Assembly (NCBI GenBank): GCA_003640385.1
Contig: RCAB01000449.1
Location: 1 to 49,429, forward strand
Length of the DNA: 49,429 nucleotides
Direction: 5' to 3'
Origin: Setaria digitata
Taxonomy: Eukaryota > Nematoda > Chromadorea > Rhabditida > Setariidae
Positions within the stretch are counted from its first letter, which is position 1. Every line of letters starts with the position of its first letter. The notes beneath the pieces are model-generated. The model saw only the letters and a program-made list of their open reading frames with translations, had not been told where the DNA came from and searched no databases. Positions 36,722 through 49,070 of this stretch are shown one piece after another. The position numbers and the translations under genes are program-made.

Positions 36722-37184
36722 CTACTGTCAGTCTCAAGATTTTTGTGCTTTCCCTCATTCCTTTTTTCATTAGATTTCCAGCACTCAGTAACAGCTTTTC
36801 AAGATCTACTAGTTGCTAATATCAAAGACTATTTTTAGAACTGACATTCACAGAATTCAAAATTTAAATTCATCATTCTCAAAAGTGGTATTTTTTTTTT
36901 TTTTTTTACTGACCTCTGGTTGCACGAATACTCCTTAAACGTTTATGACTGACTGCATGTTGTTAAACAGTAATTAGTAGCTGCGATCAAATTAATGAAT
37001 TTATTGAAACTATAAACAAATAAATCAAAGCACAATCGACAAGAAATGGTGTTATAACTAACAGCAGAAAAATTCTTTGTCACAATCGTGCAGAATTATT
37101 GACTGGAACGTACTTCAAACAGAAATGGACTAGCGTAATGGATAGTTTCAGAATCGAGATTTGCTACTGCTAACAGTAGAATGT
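36722..37184. other. 5' flank or first introns of the PDZ-GEF gene
   Basis: About 460 bp between the first recognised PDZ-GEF exon and the stop of the next minus-strand gene. A short open stretch at about 36920-36970 (VSHKRLRSIRATR) ends at a GTCAGT donor and could be an upstream exon, but its phase does not match the next exon as I read it. Confidence 0.4.
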
Positions 37185-38126
37185 TTATACAGGGATCGTG
37201 TCTGTATCTGTACTATGTATGAGCATCGCCTTATCATCTTGTTGCTTGCTTGTAATTAGGCGTAGCAATAAGTGACATCGTTTGAAAGTGAACTTCAGAA
37301 GGGCTAATAAGACTAAGGTTAATAATGACGATACCATACCGATTAAAGCTGGTAGATAGATGTAGTTGTCTCGATTACTCTGAAGAAGAAATATCTTAAG
37401 ATTCTGCGAAGGAAGCTAAGAATGTCCTGTGATTTAGTACAAAGAATTCATTAAGAAATTCTTTAAAAAAAACTTTTGTTAAAAATTTCAAAGAGTATAA
37501 AGATGTTGACTGAAACATCATAGCTTGATAACATCTGATGTTTTTGATCAGCAGCTGTCAAAACTTCAGTTACTCAGCATAACTTATTAGATTGAGCTGT
37601 TCCTTCCTTCCTTTTTCTTTTTTTTTTTTTTAATCAGTTTCCAATCATTGGTTTGATTACTGAGGACTTAATCAGCAGTTACTATTGATTTAAATTTTGC
37701 TCAAAACGACGATTTTAATTTTGAAAAAAGAAAAAAAAAATTTGGATAAGGTAAACACTTCCGTGCCAAGTTCCTCTAAATCCGGAAACTTTCTATCTTC
37801 TTCATTTAGCTAGCAGTAGAAAGTGCAAAATTAATGTGTGTATATCTTCACTCAATAACAAAAAAGAAAGAAAAACAAATATCTCTTGTGCTAACCATAA
37901 ACCTACTAACTCCTGTTTTAGACACTTTGAAAATTGTATCAGCGGCTGCTTTTGGATGTCGCATATATTCCAACATTTTCCATTCAAAATTTGTTAAATT
38001 CTTATTATAAGAATTGATCGTATTGGCGAGATGAAATGTTCTAGGGTCCAATGTTTCGCTATCATTTTGTTGTGCCACATTTGATACGAATGCAGCAACG
38101 ATTACCCAGAGGATTAAAGCATTCAT
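37185..38126 (-). CDS. Small type I single-pass membrane protein, unrecognised
   Basis: Two exons join in phase 0: 38126-37896 and 37379-37185, giving 141 aa. Residues 1-21 look like a signal peptide (MNALILWVIVAAFVSNVAQQ). The luminal part (about 22-85) is helical and hydrophilic with one N-glycosylation site (NLTNFEW) and ends KTGVSRFM. Exon 2 encodes one TM helix (LPALIGMVSSLLTLVLLALL) followed by a basic stop-transfer (KFTFKRCH) and a 30-aa cytoplasmic tail (KQQDDKAMLIHSTDTDTIPV). I do not recognise the family. The tail ends in -IPV, a possible class II PDZ ligand, and it lies next to a PDZ-containing GEF (inference only). Acceptor TTTCTTCTTCAG is strong, donor ATG|GTTAGC moderate. An extra internal exon cannot be excluded. 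Confidence 0.65.
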
Positions 38127-39626
38127 TGCAACAACAATTTCCAATGATATTTTCCTAAAAAAGTTTTCAACTTTTTAAAGCTAAAAAAAAAAAAACAAAC
38201 AAATAATCGCTTTTAGAAGTACGTAGTGTACTTTGTACTAGTGTTCCAGAAAGTGCTGGCAATAAAAAATTGCAACTAATCTCGACGATCTTACCAATAA
38301 TTAACTAATGTCTTGTTTACGGTAGATTGCGACTGATCAGTTCATTTTTCTAGAATACATAAGTCACGAAAAAAAGAAACAAAAACAAAAAAAGTCCATT
38401 CTCGTTCTAACCAATTTGTATTTGAGCATTACAATCCAATAATTCCTTTTCCCAAATTTCCTTAAAATTGCTGTGAAACTTGTTACAAAGGCAGCGATAC
38501 TTTCTTTTCAAATATTCGGGCATAAAGAGTTATTTTTTGCCGTTAGATGCCATAAACGGTTTATAAATTTAACCCGAAATTTGAAAAACTGAACAAAATG
38601 GACAAACGATAAGTGAAATGCATTGGGAATCTTTACTAATTCATGGAATATGAGATGAATATCAGGATGGTTCTGAAAAAGAATCCATTTATCTGTGTGT
38701 TACTTCAATATAATTAATTTCAAGTTAGAGAAGTCGCTAGTTGTTGTTATTATCCTACAAGTTACCGTCGACATCTAATCGAAATTACTTAAATCGTGTA
38801 CTAAGCAGAAAATCCATGAAATTTTATAAACCAACGACAAAAATAAAATGACAGAGCATATATTATATGTACAATAAATGCGACATGAAATCATTTGTAC
38901 AAAACATTTAGCACTTCAGTGCTTAAATTTAAACAAATTTTCATAATTAACTTTCGGTTATTTTTAAGTCTTGGATAATTTTTTCATTAACCACAATATA
39001 CTTCTGAAAAAGTATCAAAGGTTTTAGACTCCATCTTGGCAGACAAAATACAGACTTAATCAAAAATCAAATCTATAGCTTACTAAACTAATTTGAATTC
39101 ATGAAATATTTAGTGAATACAACAAGATAAAATTGAAGTCATTAAAAATAAATTATCTTTATATGTCTCAAAATAAGTTAGGAAAATGTTTTGCGTAGCA
39201 GTCTGATTAAGTAGAGACTTATAAGTTCATTCATAAATATAATTATCCCTTAAAATTTTAAATTGGGAAAGAGAGGAAATGAAACAATAAATGGAAATTA
39301 CAGAAACATCCAGTCATTTGGGGTGGTGAGATTCTGAATAAAGAGAAGTTTCGGCGTGTACGATGTTAGTCGTTAAATCGTTTCGTTGTTAGACTGTTAA
39401 TGGCTTAAAAACTTTTGATTATGCCTCTTCTAAGTTCTCTCGAAACTTTCACAAATACGTCTATGATCGTTTTAAAACGGTGCAGTGATTGTCGTTTCTG
39501 AATCACAACAAAGAAAGATCTCTTGCAGCTTCAACTACTGTAAAGAGAACTCACCTGATATGGTTTGTATGCCTTTAATGTCAAGTAACACAGAATAAAC
39601 TCGAGAATTAGATAACAAAAGAATGA
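38127..39626. other. Intergenic, AT-rich
   Basis: 1.5 kb between the small type I membrane protein start and the QSOX stop. It holds the promoter of the former and the 3' UTR of the latter. I see no exon, RNA gene or repeat family. Confidence 0.5.
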
Positions 39627-42600
39627 CTAAAAGGATCGGCCATCCAAAAGGCGATTGGTTTCATTGTGTGGCCTTATTGCCGTATAGAAATTGATAAGGA
39701 AATCTCGGACATTTCTTCTACTGAACATTCCACCTGAATGACATGCTGAGCAAAGGAAAATTGGTGGAAACTGTCGCTTCTTGAACTGTGGATCTTCTGT
39801 TGCTTTATCACCATGCAGTCGAGCATTAACAATGTTATGAGCTTGCCATAAGTAGAACACCATATCATGCGTATTTTGCACCTGCAACAATAATATTCCT
39901 TAATTTAATCAAGCAGATCTGTACTATTATCTAATCTCGCCTCTATTTAAAAAGTTTCTTAAGTCACTTCTGTTACCTCACTATAACTTTCTTTTCACCG
40001 GTATTTGCTAACTTTTGAATTTCATCTTCCTGAAAATGCATAGATGAGTATTAGAAAAAAGATACCCGACGTTTGGTCAACGGATATAGAGTAGTTGTCA
40101 TATGAAGAAAGTGTTTTCGACAGTCTAAGCAACCGAAAAAGTACGAAACCCAGCCACGTATACTGAATAACACGTTAATTGGTGTTTGTAATCCTTCCAC
40201 AAGGGCATTAACAGTGATTGCATGAAATGTCGTCCATAGACCACAGGTGTATCCTCGATATCCTAAGGCTGTTCCTTTACAATGCTCCCAGGCAGCATTT
40301 AATGGAAATGGATAGCCATATGCTCGCTGAAAATTATCTTTTTTTTTTTTTTTAATAAATTTTCATTTTTTTTTTTGAAAAGCATAGATATGAATGTTCT
40401 TAATCAAATAATTATCAGTCATTTTACTTCAATATTTTGAAACTGATTTCTCCATACGGTAGTGGAAATTACACGTTTTCCTTTACGTGCTTCTAGAAAG
40501 TGTCGAAGATGTAAGAAGACTGACTTGGCTCGTGTACTTCGTTTCAATGCCTAGAAAAAAATCTCTCGTTACGGAAAAATTATTTAATAAACGATTTATA
40601 ATGAAATGTAAATTGCATTCTTTCAATCGGTCATTGTAAAATTTTCCAGTGTTTTTGCATTGAGCAAGCAGTTAAGCATGATTTGTGGTAATTAGTGATA
40701 GTTTCTGTAAGCAATATATTGTGGGGATTGAAGAGAAAGACGTAAAAAGTTGGGAAAAATATGGGAAGTTAGAAAATACTGATTCAATACACCAAATTAA
40801 AACAATTATTCTTATCGTAAAAAATTGTCACCATTGAAATGAACAGACACAAATAGAAAGAAGGTGAGAAAAAAAAGATAGCTGAAATTTGAAATTAAAA
40901 CTTCATCTTAATTCAAATTTTAGACTGTATGAGTTGATCAAATAATTGAACGGCAATTAATATTTTTAGAATGTATAATTTAGTGCGAAGTACTTCACTA
41001 ATTAATTTTACATTTCAAAACATTATGATATGCTTTTCTGGACCACATAAGCAAAGTATCGTTGGAGAACAAAAAAAAAAAAAAGATTAAAAGATAGCAA
41101 TAAAAAGCAGGAAGTAGCATAAATCACAAACACCACCTGTCATATCGTTATCTACTACAGAGAAACAAAACAATTTACCACGATTGATTTCTGATTTGCT
41201 GTTGATGATGCTCTGTTGGATGTGTAAATTGGAAAGTGCTGGAAATATGAAAAAAAAAAAAAAAAAAAAAAACATGCTTTTTGATAAATTTAAGCAAAAA
41301 TTTCGAATATTGTTAGGAAAAATTTTCATTTGCATAAATTTAATTTTCATTTGCATAAATTTATTTTTAAAACAGTTTAAAAAAAAAAATAATTCAATTA
41401 CTTCAGTAAGAAGAGTAATGAAATCGAGCAGTGCTGTAAAGTTAGCATCGGTAATATTATTATCAGTTTTGACCACTTCGTCAAACAATGCCATACGCAT
41501 CGCTTTCAGCATATCTGTTTCTGACACATAGTATAATTGACGACATCTTAAATTTTGTTCAGTAACAAATTTAAAATTTGAAATATTTCAAGAGTCAGTA
41601 AGATGACGATATATTCTAAGATATTTTACATATTAACCGAAAGATATTCATTTTAGATATGAAAATGGTGGACTACAGTTTTAACATATACAGTATCGAA
41701 ATTTTAAAAGTTGTAACATACACATATATATATATATACATATGTGTTCATCCCTCACTTTAAAATCTCCCAAGATCATTTATAACAAAATTGACAAAAT
41801 TTTGCATCCTAGCTTCTGGAAAGGACTGATACCGTCTTATCAGAATGAAGAATGAGATAAATTAGCACAGACTTATCATGCTGTGATTCACACTGTACGA
41901 TAACTTGCTGCGTAATGGGTGACGGTACCGGTGCAGGGCGTAAAACAGTTTGCGTATGTGCACCGTTTGTAATTCTTTTTACCTCTTTCAACGAATTCAT
42001 ATCATATCTAAAATTCTAGTAAAAAAAAATAATGAACTTGAAAATTAATGTATCAGTTTTGAAGACACGAAGGTTAACACCATTTGAATTAAATTTTTTT
42101 TTTTTTTAAGATTATGATATCATCTTTCAGAGAACAATTAATTAATTTTTGCTAGTTAAAAATGTAATGTAACTCACTTGAAACTTCTCTTTCTGACTGA
42201 TAATTCAAGTTGGCATAATTTTATGCTTTAAATGAATCGATAAAATATGAAGTACATGAAAGAAGTCACTGGGATAAAATGAGAATAGAAACCTACGGAC
42301 TTTGGTAGATAGGATTATCTTGATTACGCTTGAAAACCAGAATATATGGCAAATGTGTAATAGTGAACGACCGGATGACGGGTGATGGAACAATAATTCT
42401 TCTGGTAAGTACCGTCCTTTTGAGCGGAAACATATCCAGCAAGAATTCCACACCAACACTGTCAAACTGCTCGAAGAGGAAGACAAGAAATTGATGTGAA
42501 TCATTCAACTGATTCCAAAAGTTTTTCATTGCTAATGCACTAAAAAATAAGCAAGAATACCTGATTCGCTTTCATTTTTCTTCTGAACTAGTACTAATGT

Positions 42601-43635
42601 TCTAATTTTTGAGAACTTCACTTAGCTTGCTCAAGGTTGAAATTTCACATACAGCAACTTAAATAACCTATCAGCTGTGAGGAAGGTGAAATCTGGCCAA
42701 TCCGCATAGCGAAACTGATTATACTCGTTTCGTATAACTTGTGTGACTTGATTTTTCATCTGTGATAATGAATGCCTTGATTCCAACTTAATTGCATCCA
42801 GACGATGTCGAGCATACCGCGGGTAATACTGTAATAGCGACATATTTCGGACTTGCATTTCTATTTTTGTCACTATTATTTGTTCAATTTAATTATCACA
42901 GTTATTTCCTCATTATTATCTCTATCGTTGCAAAATTCCCAGAAAAATGAACTTCTTACAAAAATCTTTCAAAATTACTGAAGCAATAAAATGAGATATA
43001 ATCTGTGCAAATCCCAGTAATTCACTGTTCACTACCACCTGTCATTCTTCAATAATTATCTATTTGTTATTTCATTAGAAAAATTTCTCTGATTAAAACA
43101 CCGACCAGAATCATAGGATATCCGATGATTCCCTGATCACTACATATCTTCTGATTAATCACATCAGCGCAGTTAATCGCAGCCACTGTTACAACGTTTC
43201 CCCACGGACGTATTGACGAAGCGAACTCCAAATAAAATGGAGCAAAGGCACGGCAATGTCCACACCTTCAATTTATCATATCAATTTTTTTTTTTTTTGT
43301 TTGTTGTTTTACAATAAATAAATTTTTGAAAATTACAGTCTTAGGAGCTCTACTGTGACTAAGTATTTCTGTAAATTTCTTGCAAAAGAGAAATGACTGG
43401 TTCATTTCAGAGGATGCAAAGTGAAGGGTTACCAGTCAGCGTAAAATTCAACAACGAAAGCATGGTCTTGCAAGAATACAGTATCCTGAAAGGTAGCAGC
43501 ATCGAGTTGCACAACTGGATCGTAACCTGATCGATACAGTGTTGGATTAGTACCTATCGGTTTATAATTCATATTCGAGACATGACCAATTGCTTCCTCA
43601 GTTATTAATAGCATGAACAGCAGTAGCATAAGCAT
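39627..43635 (-). CDS. QSOX: Quiescin-type sulfhydryl oxidase (QSOX)
   Basis: About 11 exons. Signal-like segment MLMLLLFMLLITEEAIG at the first ATG (43635). Thioredoxin domain: FVVEFYADWCGHCRAFAPFY (WCGHC redox site, split by the intron between 43433 and 43265), GYPMILYYP (exons 43265-43106 and 42828-42653), then a second Trx-like region (about 42530-41820), a helical spacer (41530-41405; 40550-40430), and the Erv/ALR oxidase domain: GYPFPLNAAWEHCKGTALG, GLWTTFHAITV, FGCLDCRKHF (active CxxC and FAD contacts), LWQAHNIVNARL (FAD-binding His-Asn), and CSACHSGG near the end. QSOX makes disulfides in secreted proteins using FAD and O2. The last exon ends in GRSF without a TM helix, so a soluble secreted form is predicted. 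Some internal exon edges are approximate. Confidence 0.92.
41321..41362. repeat. Exact 21-bp tandem duplication in QSOX intron
   Basis: AATTTTCATTTGCATAAATTT occurs twice in a row (41321-41341, 41342-41362), about 70 bp after an A-rich homopolymer (41251-41272). Recent slippage or duplication; no coding role seen. Confidence 0.9.
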
Positions 43636-43647
43636 ATTTTTCAAAAT

Positions 43648-46007
43648 CTGTAAGAAATAAATAAAGAAAAAAAGAAAAAAAGGAATGAGAAGAAATGATT
43701 GATATTTACTCGTTTCAGATATGCATGCAACATTTCGATATATTAATTATTGAAAAGGCATGCATGTGATACATGATCTGATGAAGGAGTAATTGAAAAA
43801 AAAAAGAAATGAAAATTATCATTAGATATTGATAGCAAAAAGATATCAGCTGAACAGCCAGCAGAGAAACCAATCCAGCAGCAATTCACAGTCAACAAAA
43901 GCTACTTCTTCCTGGTACCGTTTATCTCTTCCACATCACCAACTATACGTATTATTTACAAAGGAATCATCCACTACTTTTATACCCTACGTCAAAAAAA
44001 AAAAAAAAAAAAAAAAAATTCCACTTCACTTTCAGTGTTGAAAAATAAAAAAATGGCTCCTGGAACAGACTATCAGTTTTTCAAAATCCTTTTCACAGAG
44101 GCTAAGAATGGGAAAAAATGAAAGAGAAATGGGTCATCAGTAATATTATCCTAAAGGTTAATGATAGCATTTTCCGGAAAATTTTTCGACAACAAATGAA
44201 TCAGTGAAGGCATAGAAATTGACAACAAATTGGTGGATAATATTTTATATCACTACTAATGTACAACCTGTTTCGGTTGAAAACAAAAAAAAAAAAAAAA
44301 AAAAAAAAAAGAAGAAATTTCCTTCTCCGTTCAAAAATGACTTTTGACTTTTGACGGAGAAGGAAATTTCAAAATGTAGCATTACGGCAGTAATTTGAAA
44401 ATAATTAGGAGCACTACCATTTGGAACATGCTGTAATTTGTTGTCAATTTTTTAATGAATAGTAGATACAATTTTTCCATTATTGGTGGCAACTTTAGTT
44501 AAAAAAAATTAAAGGAAATTTTTCATTTACTTTTTTTTTGCAGTCCTTTCAATTTTCTCCACCTATGTATTTGTTCTCATAAATAATTTAAATCGCATAA
44601 CATGATCAAACACTGATTGGGTAAGAAGAAATTATCTAAAAAATTGTCCAGCTAATCGAAAGTGATCAAATACTATGAATTACGAATGAGTATTACGGAC
44701 AACTTTTAAAAAAATTAATAACCAAGCATGTGTTTTCTCGATTTTATAATCATTAGACGATATACACTTCACAGAAAATAAATGACTTATCTTAGCTGGG
44801 AATTTATTAAGTGTAAAAAAGAAGTGCTGTTCAAATTTTTCTTTGTTTCGTGAAATTTGCCGGCGAGAGTAAATAAGTATGTTTTAAATAAAATGAAAAA
44901 GAACTTGCCAATTAATAAATGAAACGTTTATCCATGATACATATTTAAGATCTGTGCAGAAACTTTCTGATCGTATAGAGAAGTATGATGTATAGTTATG
45001 ATACCATCGAAAATTACAAAATTTGACAACATCAGACTGGATTTTAGATTGTCAAAAGAGAATATTTGGATCCAAATCTGAACTTTTGGAAACTCAGGTA
45101 AAGGAATAAAATTTTAAACTATCATTTAAGAAAATACGGTTGCAAGTATTATCCAGCAGCATTCAATAATAACAAAACGAATAAAAACTGCTTTTCAAAT
45201 GGACAATGAATGTTTAAATTCGTTCATTTAATAAGTGATCGAGATTTTGTTTCATCACGAATACAAAACATGTTTGCATGAAACAAGTGAGAAAAAAAAA
45301 CTAAAAAAATTTGCTAAGAGATAAATTAACCATTTTAATCTTTTGTTCCACTTTCTTCTTCTTTTTGCTTTGTTTTGGTAAATCAGAAAATTCCAGTGAA
45401 AAAAAAATTTCACTATCTGTAACTGATAGAAATAAATCGTGTTATTTCAAAAATTGTGAAAATGCTTATATACTTTGAGAGTGAGATGACGTTAGGTCAC
45501 ATTTGTTCAAACAGCTTCAATGTTTGTTAGCGTATAATGGGCGTATTTTTGTTTGTTTTTTTTTGTTTTTGTTTTTTTGTTTTTTTTTGTTAACTATCTA
45601 TCAGCTGTAGGAATAAGTTTGACTTTCTGTTAATAGCTCCTGCGGTAATCTGTTATTGGAAAACACTCAATATATTATGAAATATAAATGTTAGTGAAGC
45701 TTTTTTTTTTTCTGTTGATACTAAAGATCATTGATCAAAGCATATGTTTCTGAATTATTTTTTGTTAAGTTTATTTTATTTTTTGTGTATGTTACTTTGC
45801 CCTTTTTCCGTTTAAATTTAATTGAAATAGCGTCAACTTTTTAGTGACGTAATGGAAAAGCAAGTGGTAAACTTGAAAAATGATTGAAAGATTGCTGCGA
45901 TTATTTAACATTTCTTTTTTTTTTTTTTTTTTTTAGAAATCCGGCAAGATTAAAATACCTTGATATTACGCAAAGATAAATAACAAAACAAAATACGTGT
46001 TAACTAC
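43648..46007. other. AT-rich region upstream of QSOX (long intron or intergenic)
   Basis: 2.36 kb with no coding exon on either strand. It contains several long A/T tracts (about 43994-44018, 44285-44310, 45918-45935), a G/T-poor T-run array at about 45550-45590 and a hairpin at 44314-44370. If the upstream exon at 46008-46058 is real, the whole stretch is the first QSOX intron. Confidence 0.5.
44285..44370. repeat. A26 tract plus 17-bp inverted repeat
   Basis: Twenty-six consecutive A (44285-44310) are followed by a perfect 17-bp inverted repeat: GAAATTTCCTTCTCCGT at 44314-44330 and its complement at 44354-44370, with a 23-nt loop that repeats CTTTTGA. It is clearly non-random and unlike the neighbouring sequence; it could be the relic of a small foldback element. 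Confidence 0.8.
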
Positions 46008-46058
46008 CTCCCGCATTCCGACTTCACGGAGATTTTTCATCGCTTCCATCAAATGCAT
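46008..46058 (-). CDS. Possible upstream 5' exon of QSOX
   Basis: An open segment starting at ATG (46058) reads MHLMEAMKNLREVGMRE and stops at a GAG|GTAGTT donor in phase 0. A strong acceptor (TTTCTTACAG) at 43648 enters the QSOX frame in phase 0 twelve bases before its first ATG. Joined, the product would gain 21 residues (17 from this exon plus ILKN) and a basic stretch ahead of the signal segment. Alternatively the 43648 site accepts a spliced leader and this exon is chance. Confidence 0.35.
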
Positions 46059-46301
46059 CAGCCACAAAGAACTAGCCGGCACGGCCAGTGGAATTTCTTA
46101 TCTACTCATTCTGATTGATATTCAAAATATTTCATACTAAGGAGACCAACCATAGTGAATTTGACTCATCCAAATTCATTTATAATATGAACTCGAAGTT
46201 TCGAGATGTTCTTACTTCTCCCACTCACAAAAAAGCATTGAATTGAAATTACTAAATAGGTGGTGGTTTTTTTTTCCCTTTTCCCTTATTTCACTTCATA
46301 G

Positions 46302-46514
46302 GCATTGCTTGCATTTAGCAAATATTGCAATAGACTAAAAGAGGCGAGAATCAGAATTCGTCATTCTACCTTCGAGAAGTTCCACTGTTGCATAACTAAG
46401 GCGAAAGGGTCTATAGAAGTTTTTGATTACCAAGAAAATATCAAAAAGTACACAGAGCTGAATTCAAATTATTCATCATTTATAGAATATATCAAAAACA
46501 AAGCAGTCTCATGA
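46302..46514 (+). CDS. Possible 3' exon, unrecognised
   Basis: After a pyrimidine-rich TTCACTTCATAG acceptor, an open frame of 70 codons runs to a stop at 46514 (ALLAFSKYCNRLKEARIRIR, later FEKFHCCITKAKGSIEVFDY). Composition is protein-like (balanced charged residues, three cysteines), unlike the Phe/Ile/Lys-rich random frames nearby. No upstream exon or homology was recognised, so it may be chance. Confidence 0.25.
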   Translation, partial: ALLAFSKYCNRLKEARIRIRHSTFEKFHCCITKAKGSIEVFDYQENIKKYTELNSNYSSFIEYIKNKAVS

Positions 46515-48733
46515 TGAAGCAATTTCTTTATGAAACTCTTACTGTCCTAAAAATTTTCTGATCATTCATTCATTTGTCCCAATAATTTAGTACGAACCAT
46601 TTGTACCCTTTTTCATTCAAATTTTCTATCGGTTTTAATCCGCTATTCACACACATTTGCTTCCATCTAAATCTGTCGAATAATTACCGCTATCCCTTCG
46701 AATATCTCTTATCAGTGTTCGATACAAATCCATCATTGTACGGCTGATTTGTTGTAAATACGATTTAAATTTCTATCTGTTAAATACTTTTCCGGTTACT
46801 TTCTATATAAAATCATAATAAGGAATTATGAATAGAAGAAAATGAAAGGAATTATAAACACATTCATTGTAACATTAATGTTATTTCAGGGGGATTTCTC
46901 CATCGCCTACAGGCATCAGCAAAAATAAAATCTGAATTGGACGGAGGCTTTTAAAATTGTCGTCTGAGAGGTAGACTTCTCTTAGCTGACAGTAAAAGTT
47001 AAAAATCACTTCATTTCTTGTTTGAAGAAAAATCTGTTTTTGAATGGAATAGAGTTTGATCAAATTTCCGAAGAATAGGAAGAGTGTGCTTGATGAACAC
47101 CTGTGAAAAGTTTGAAAAAGGAAGTGAAAGAATGAGGAAGTTAAGGACATTTGTAAACAGTGAGTCAATTACTAATTTAATTATAAAATAATAAGTAATC
47201 TTCCATAGTGTATTATATTTTCCAGTTTCTTTTCGTCTTTTTTTTTTGTACTCTTTCTGTTTAATTTTGACTTTCTTCACTTCATGTTTAAAATACCTTG
47301 AACATGATTCAGATTAGGACGAGTAAACCTTCCCATCTAAAAATCTCTTCTGTTTTATGCAGCAATATTTCGGTTTAATTAAACTTCCAAACTTAGGTCT
47401 TTTTTTTTTTTTTTTTTTTTGTTAATATCTTGCATTGAATGATTTAACGATTTTCGATACCGGTCGATAGATGAAGTTCACATTTATAAGGAAGAGAAAA
47501 AGAAAACACAAAGGAGATTTAACGAAACAATAAAGCACAGGAAAAGCTTAAATGTTCTAGAGACGTAGGAATCAGGTTAAATATTGCTGATGAGAAAAAT
47601 GCATGTTCTATCTGTCATTCAACAATTTCGATTAAAATACAGCTTTCAGAAATATTTTTATCTCAGGTAGTAATCATGCTATAGATTTCATGGAAAGAAA
47701 TAGATTAAGTTTCATTAATTACAAAGAGCACTAACAGAAAGTAAGGGACAGCGATTTGAAAGAAAAATCGAAGCACTCCAAAAGGGATATAGACAGCACC
47801 GCATTGAAATCCGGAAATGATCTCGACAGAATCAACATAATATTAAATTTGCAAATCACTTTCGTAAAAGTAAATTTTCATCTGTTATACATCACATCCA
47901 AGAACTGGTTTATGAGAACTACTCATCACTGCAACGATTTAAATAGTAAAACCGTAATCATATATGAAAGCAATTGATGAAAGAAACGGAAAGCTTGGGG
48001 AAAGTAAATGATCGCTCAATGATTGCCATATATTAAGCGTTATATTTAGAAAAGAAATATCAACTTCAGCATATCACAATGTTTAAAAGTAACCAATAAC
48101 AGAGAGATGAGATAGTTGTTTTGAGACGTTGTTTACGAATTGATTAAATTTTTTCAGATCTCTCCGAAAATGGTATTTTACTTTAAAGTTGCTTAGAATT
48201 AGTTGTAGCATTTTCTCCTTTGAAAATAATCTGATTAATTCTTTTGTGCTTATTTATTAATCGTTCCTCCTGGATTAATTAATTCAAATGCTCAGAGCTA
48301 AAGGAATCAATTGGTGATTTTTTGTTCATAGTAAAATCTGATATATTGAAAACCACTTGTTATAATATAAATTAATATGGTATTCTCGTTCTGTAAATCC
48401 TACTGTTCCATTTTCTCTTTCTAAAAGTTAACGGTAATGAGCGCAACTATCGCTTATGATGTCAAAATTGTCAAAGTTTTTTATTTTTTAGTTTTACAGG
48501 AAATGGGCTTCAGCTTATCAATTATGTCGTAATTTAGGAGCAGAGAAAAATCTCAAATGCTTTTGGTTGACTGATAGCTAAAACAGAACTAAGGGTGTCA
48601 GGAAGAGTTGGAATGGAAATTTAGAAATAGATCACTTTTATAAAAGAATTTAGCTAAATAGCATCCATTCCCAATTCTTCGGTAGTATTCTCGGAAAGTT
48701 AACACTTAATTCTTCTTTATGTGTCTTTTATAG
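46515..48733. other. AT-rich stretch without supported gene
   Basis: About 2.2 kb. Several short open frames (for example 47756-47977 plus and 46881-47280 minus) lack domain content and flanking splice context. A T20 tract lies at about 47400-47420. Confidence 0.4.
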
Positions 48734-49070
48734 TAAGGAAGCAGCATTTGTCCATAATCGAAAATTAGAAAAATTACTTCAGCATATTATTGAAACTTCC
48801 TCCTTCGACACAGAAAAGGATCCTTTTTATCATTGCTTGAAGAAAAGTGACCACGATAACTTGAATGAAGTCAAAGCCAAAAGTAGAAAAAAAATCTTTT
48901 CGAATTTCTTTCCTTTTATTGAGAATCAAGAATCTCCTTTACTTATCTCCTCATCACCTCTCTATGATCATGCCGTTTTTGAAAAATTTTTCGATTCTAT
49001 CTTCGGATCTTATCAGTTTCTCAGGAGACTTCCGATCTGCCGACCGAAATGCATCAACGATAATTGTTGA
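48734..49070 (+). CDS. Terminal coding exon of an unrecognised gene
   Basis: After CTTTTATAG, a 112-codon frame entered in phase 2 runs to a stop at 49070. It reads KEAAFVHNRKLEKLLQHIIE, then a Lys/Asp-rich stretch, FPFIENQESPLLISSSPLYD, and ends RLPICRPKCINDNC. A candidate first exon at about 48502-48530 (GAAATGGGCTTCAGC, following TTTTACAG) ends in phase 2 before GTAATT and would supply an ATG; joined, the product is about 120 aa. Low amphipathic helix content at the start and a Cys-containing C-terminus; no family recognised. Confidence 0.4.

Noticed and set aside
43829..44041. 70-codon plus-strand open frame
   Set aside because: It runs through a poly(A) tract (Lys run) and has no domain.
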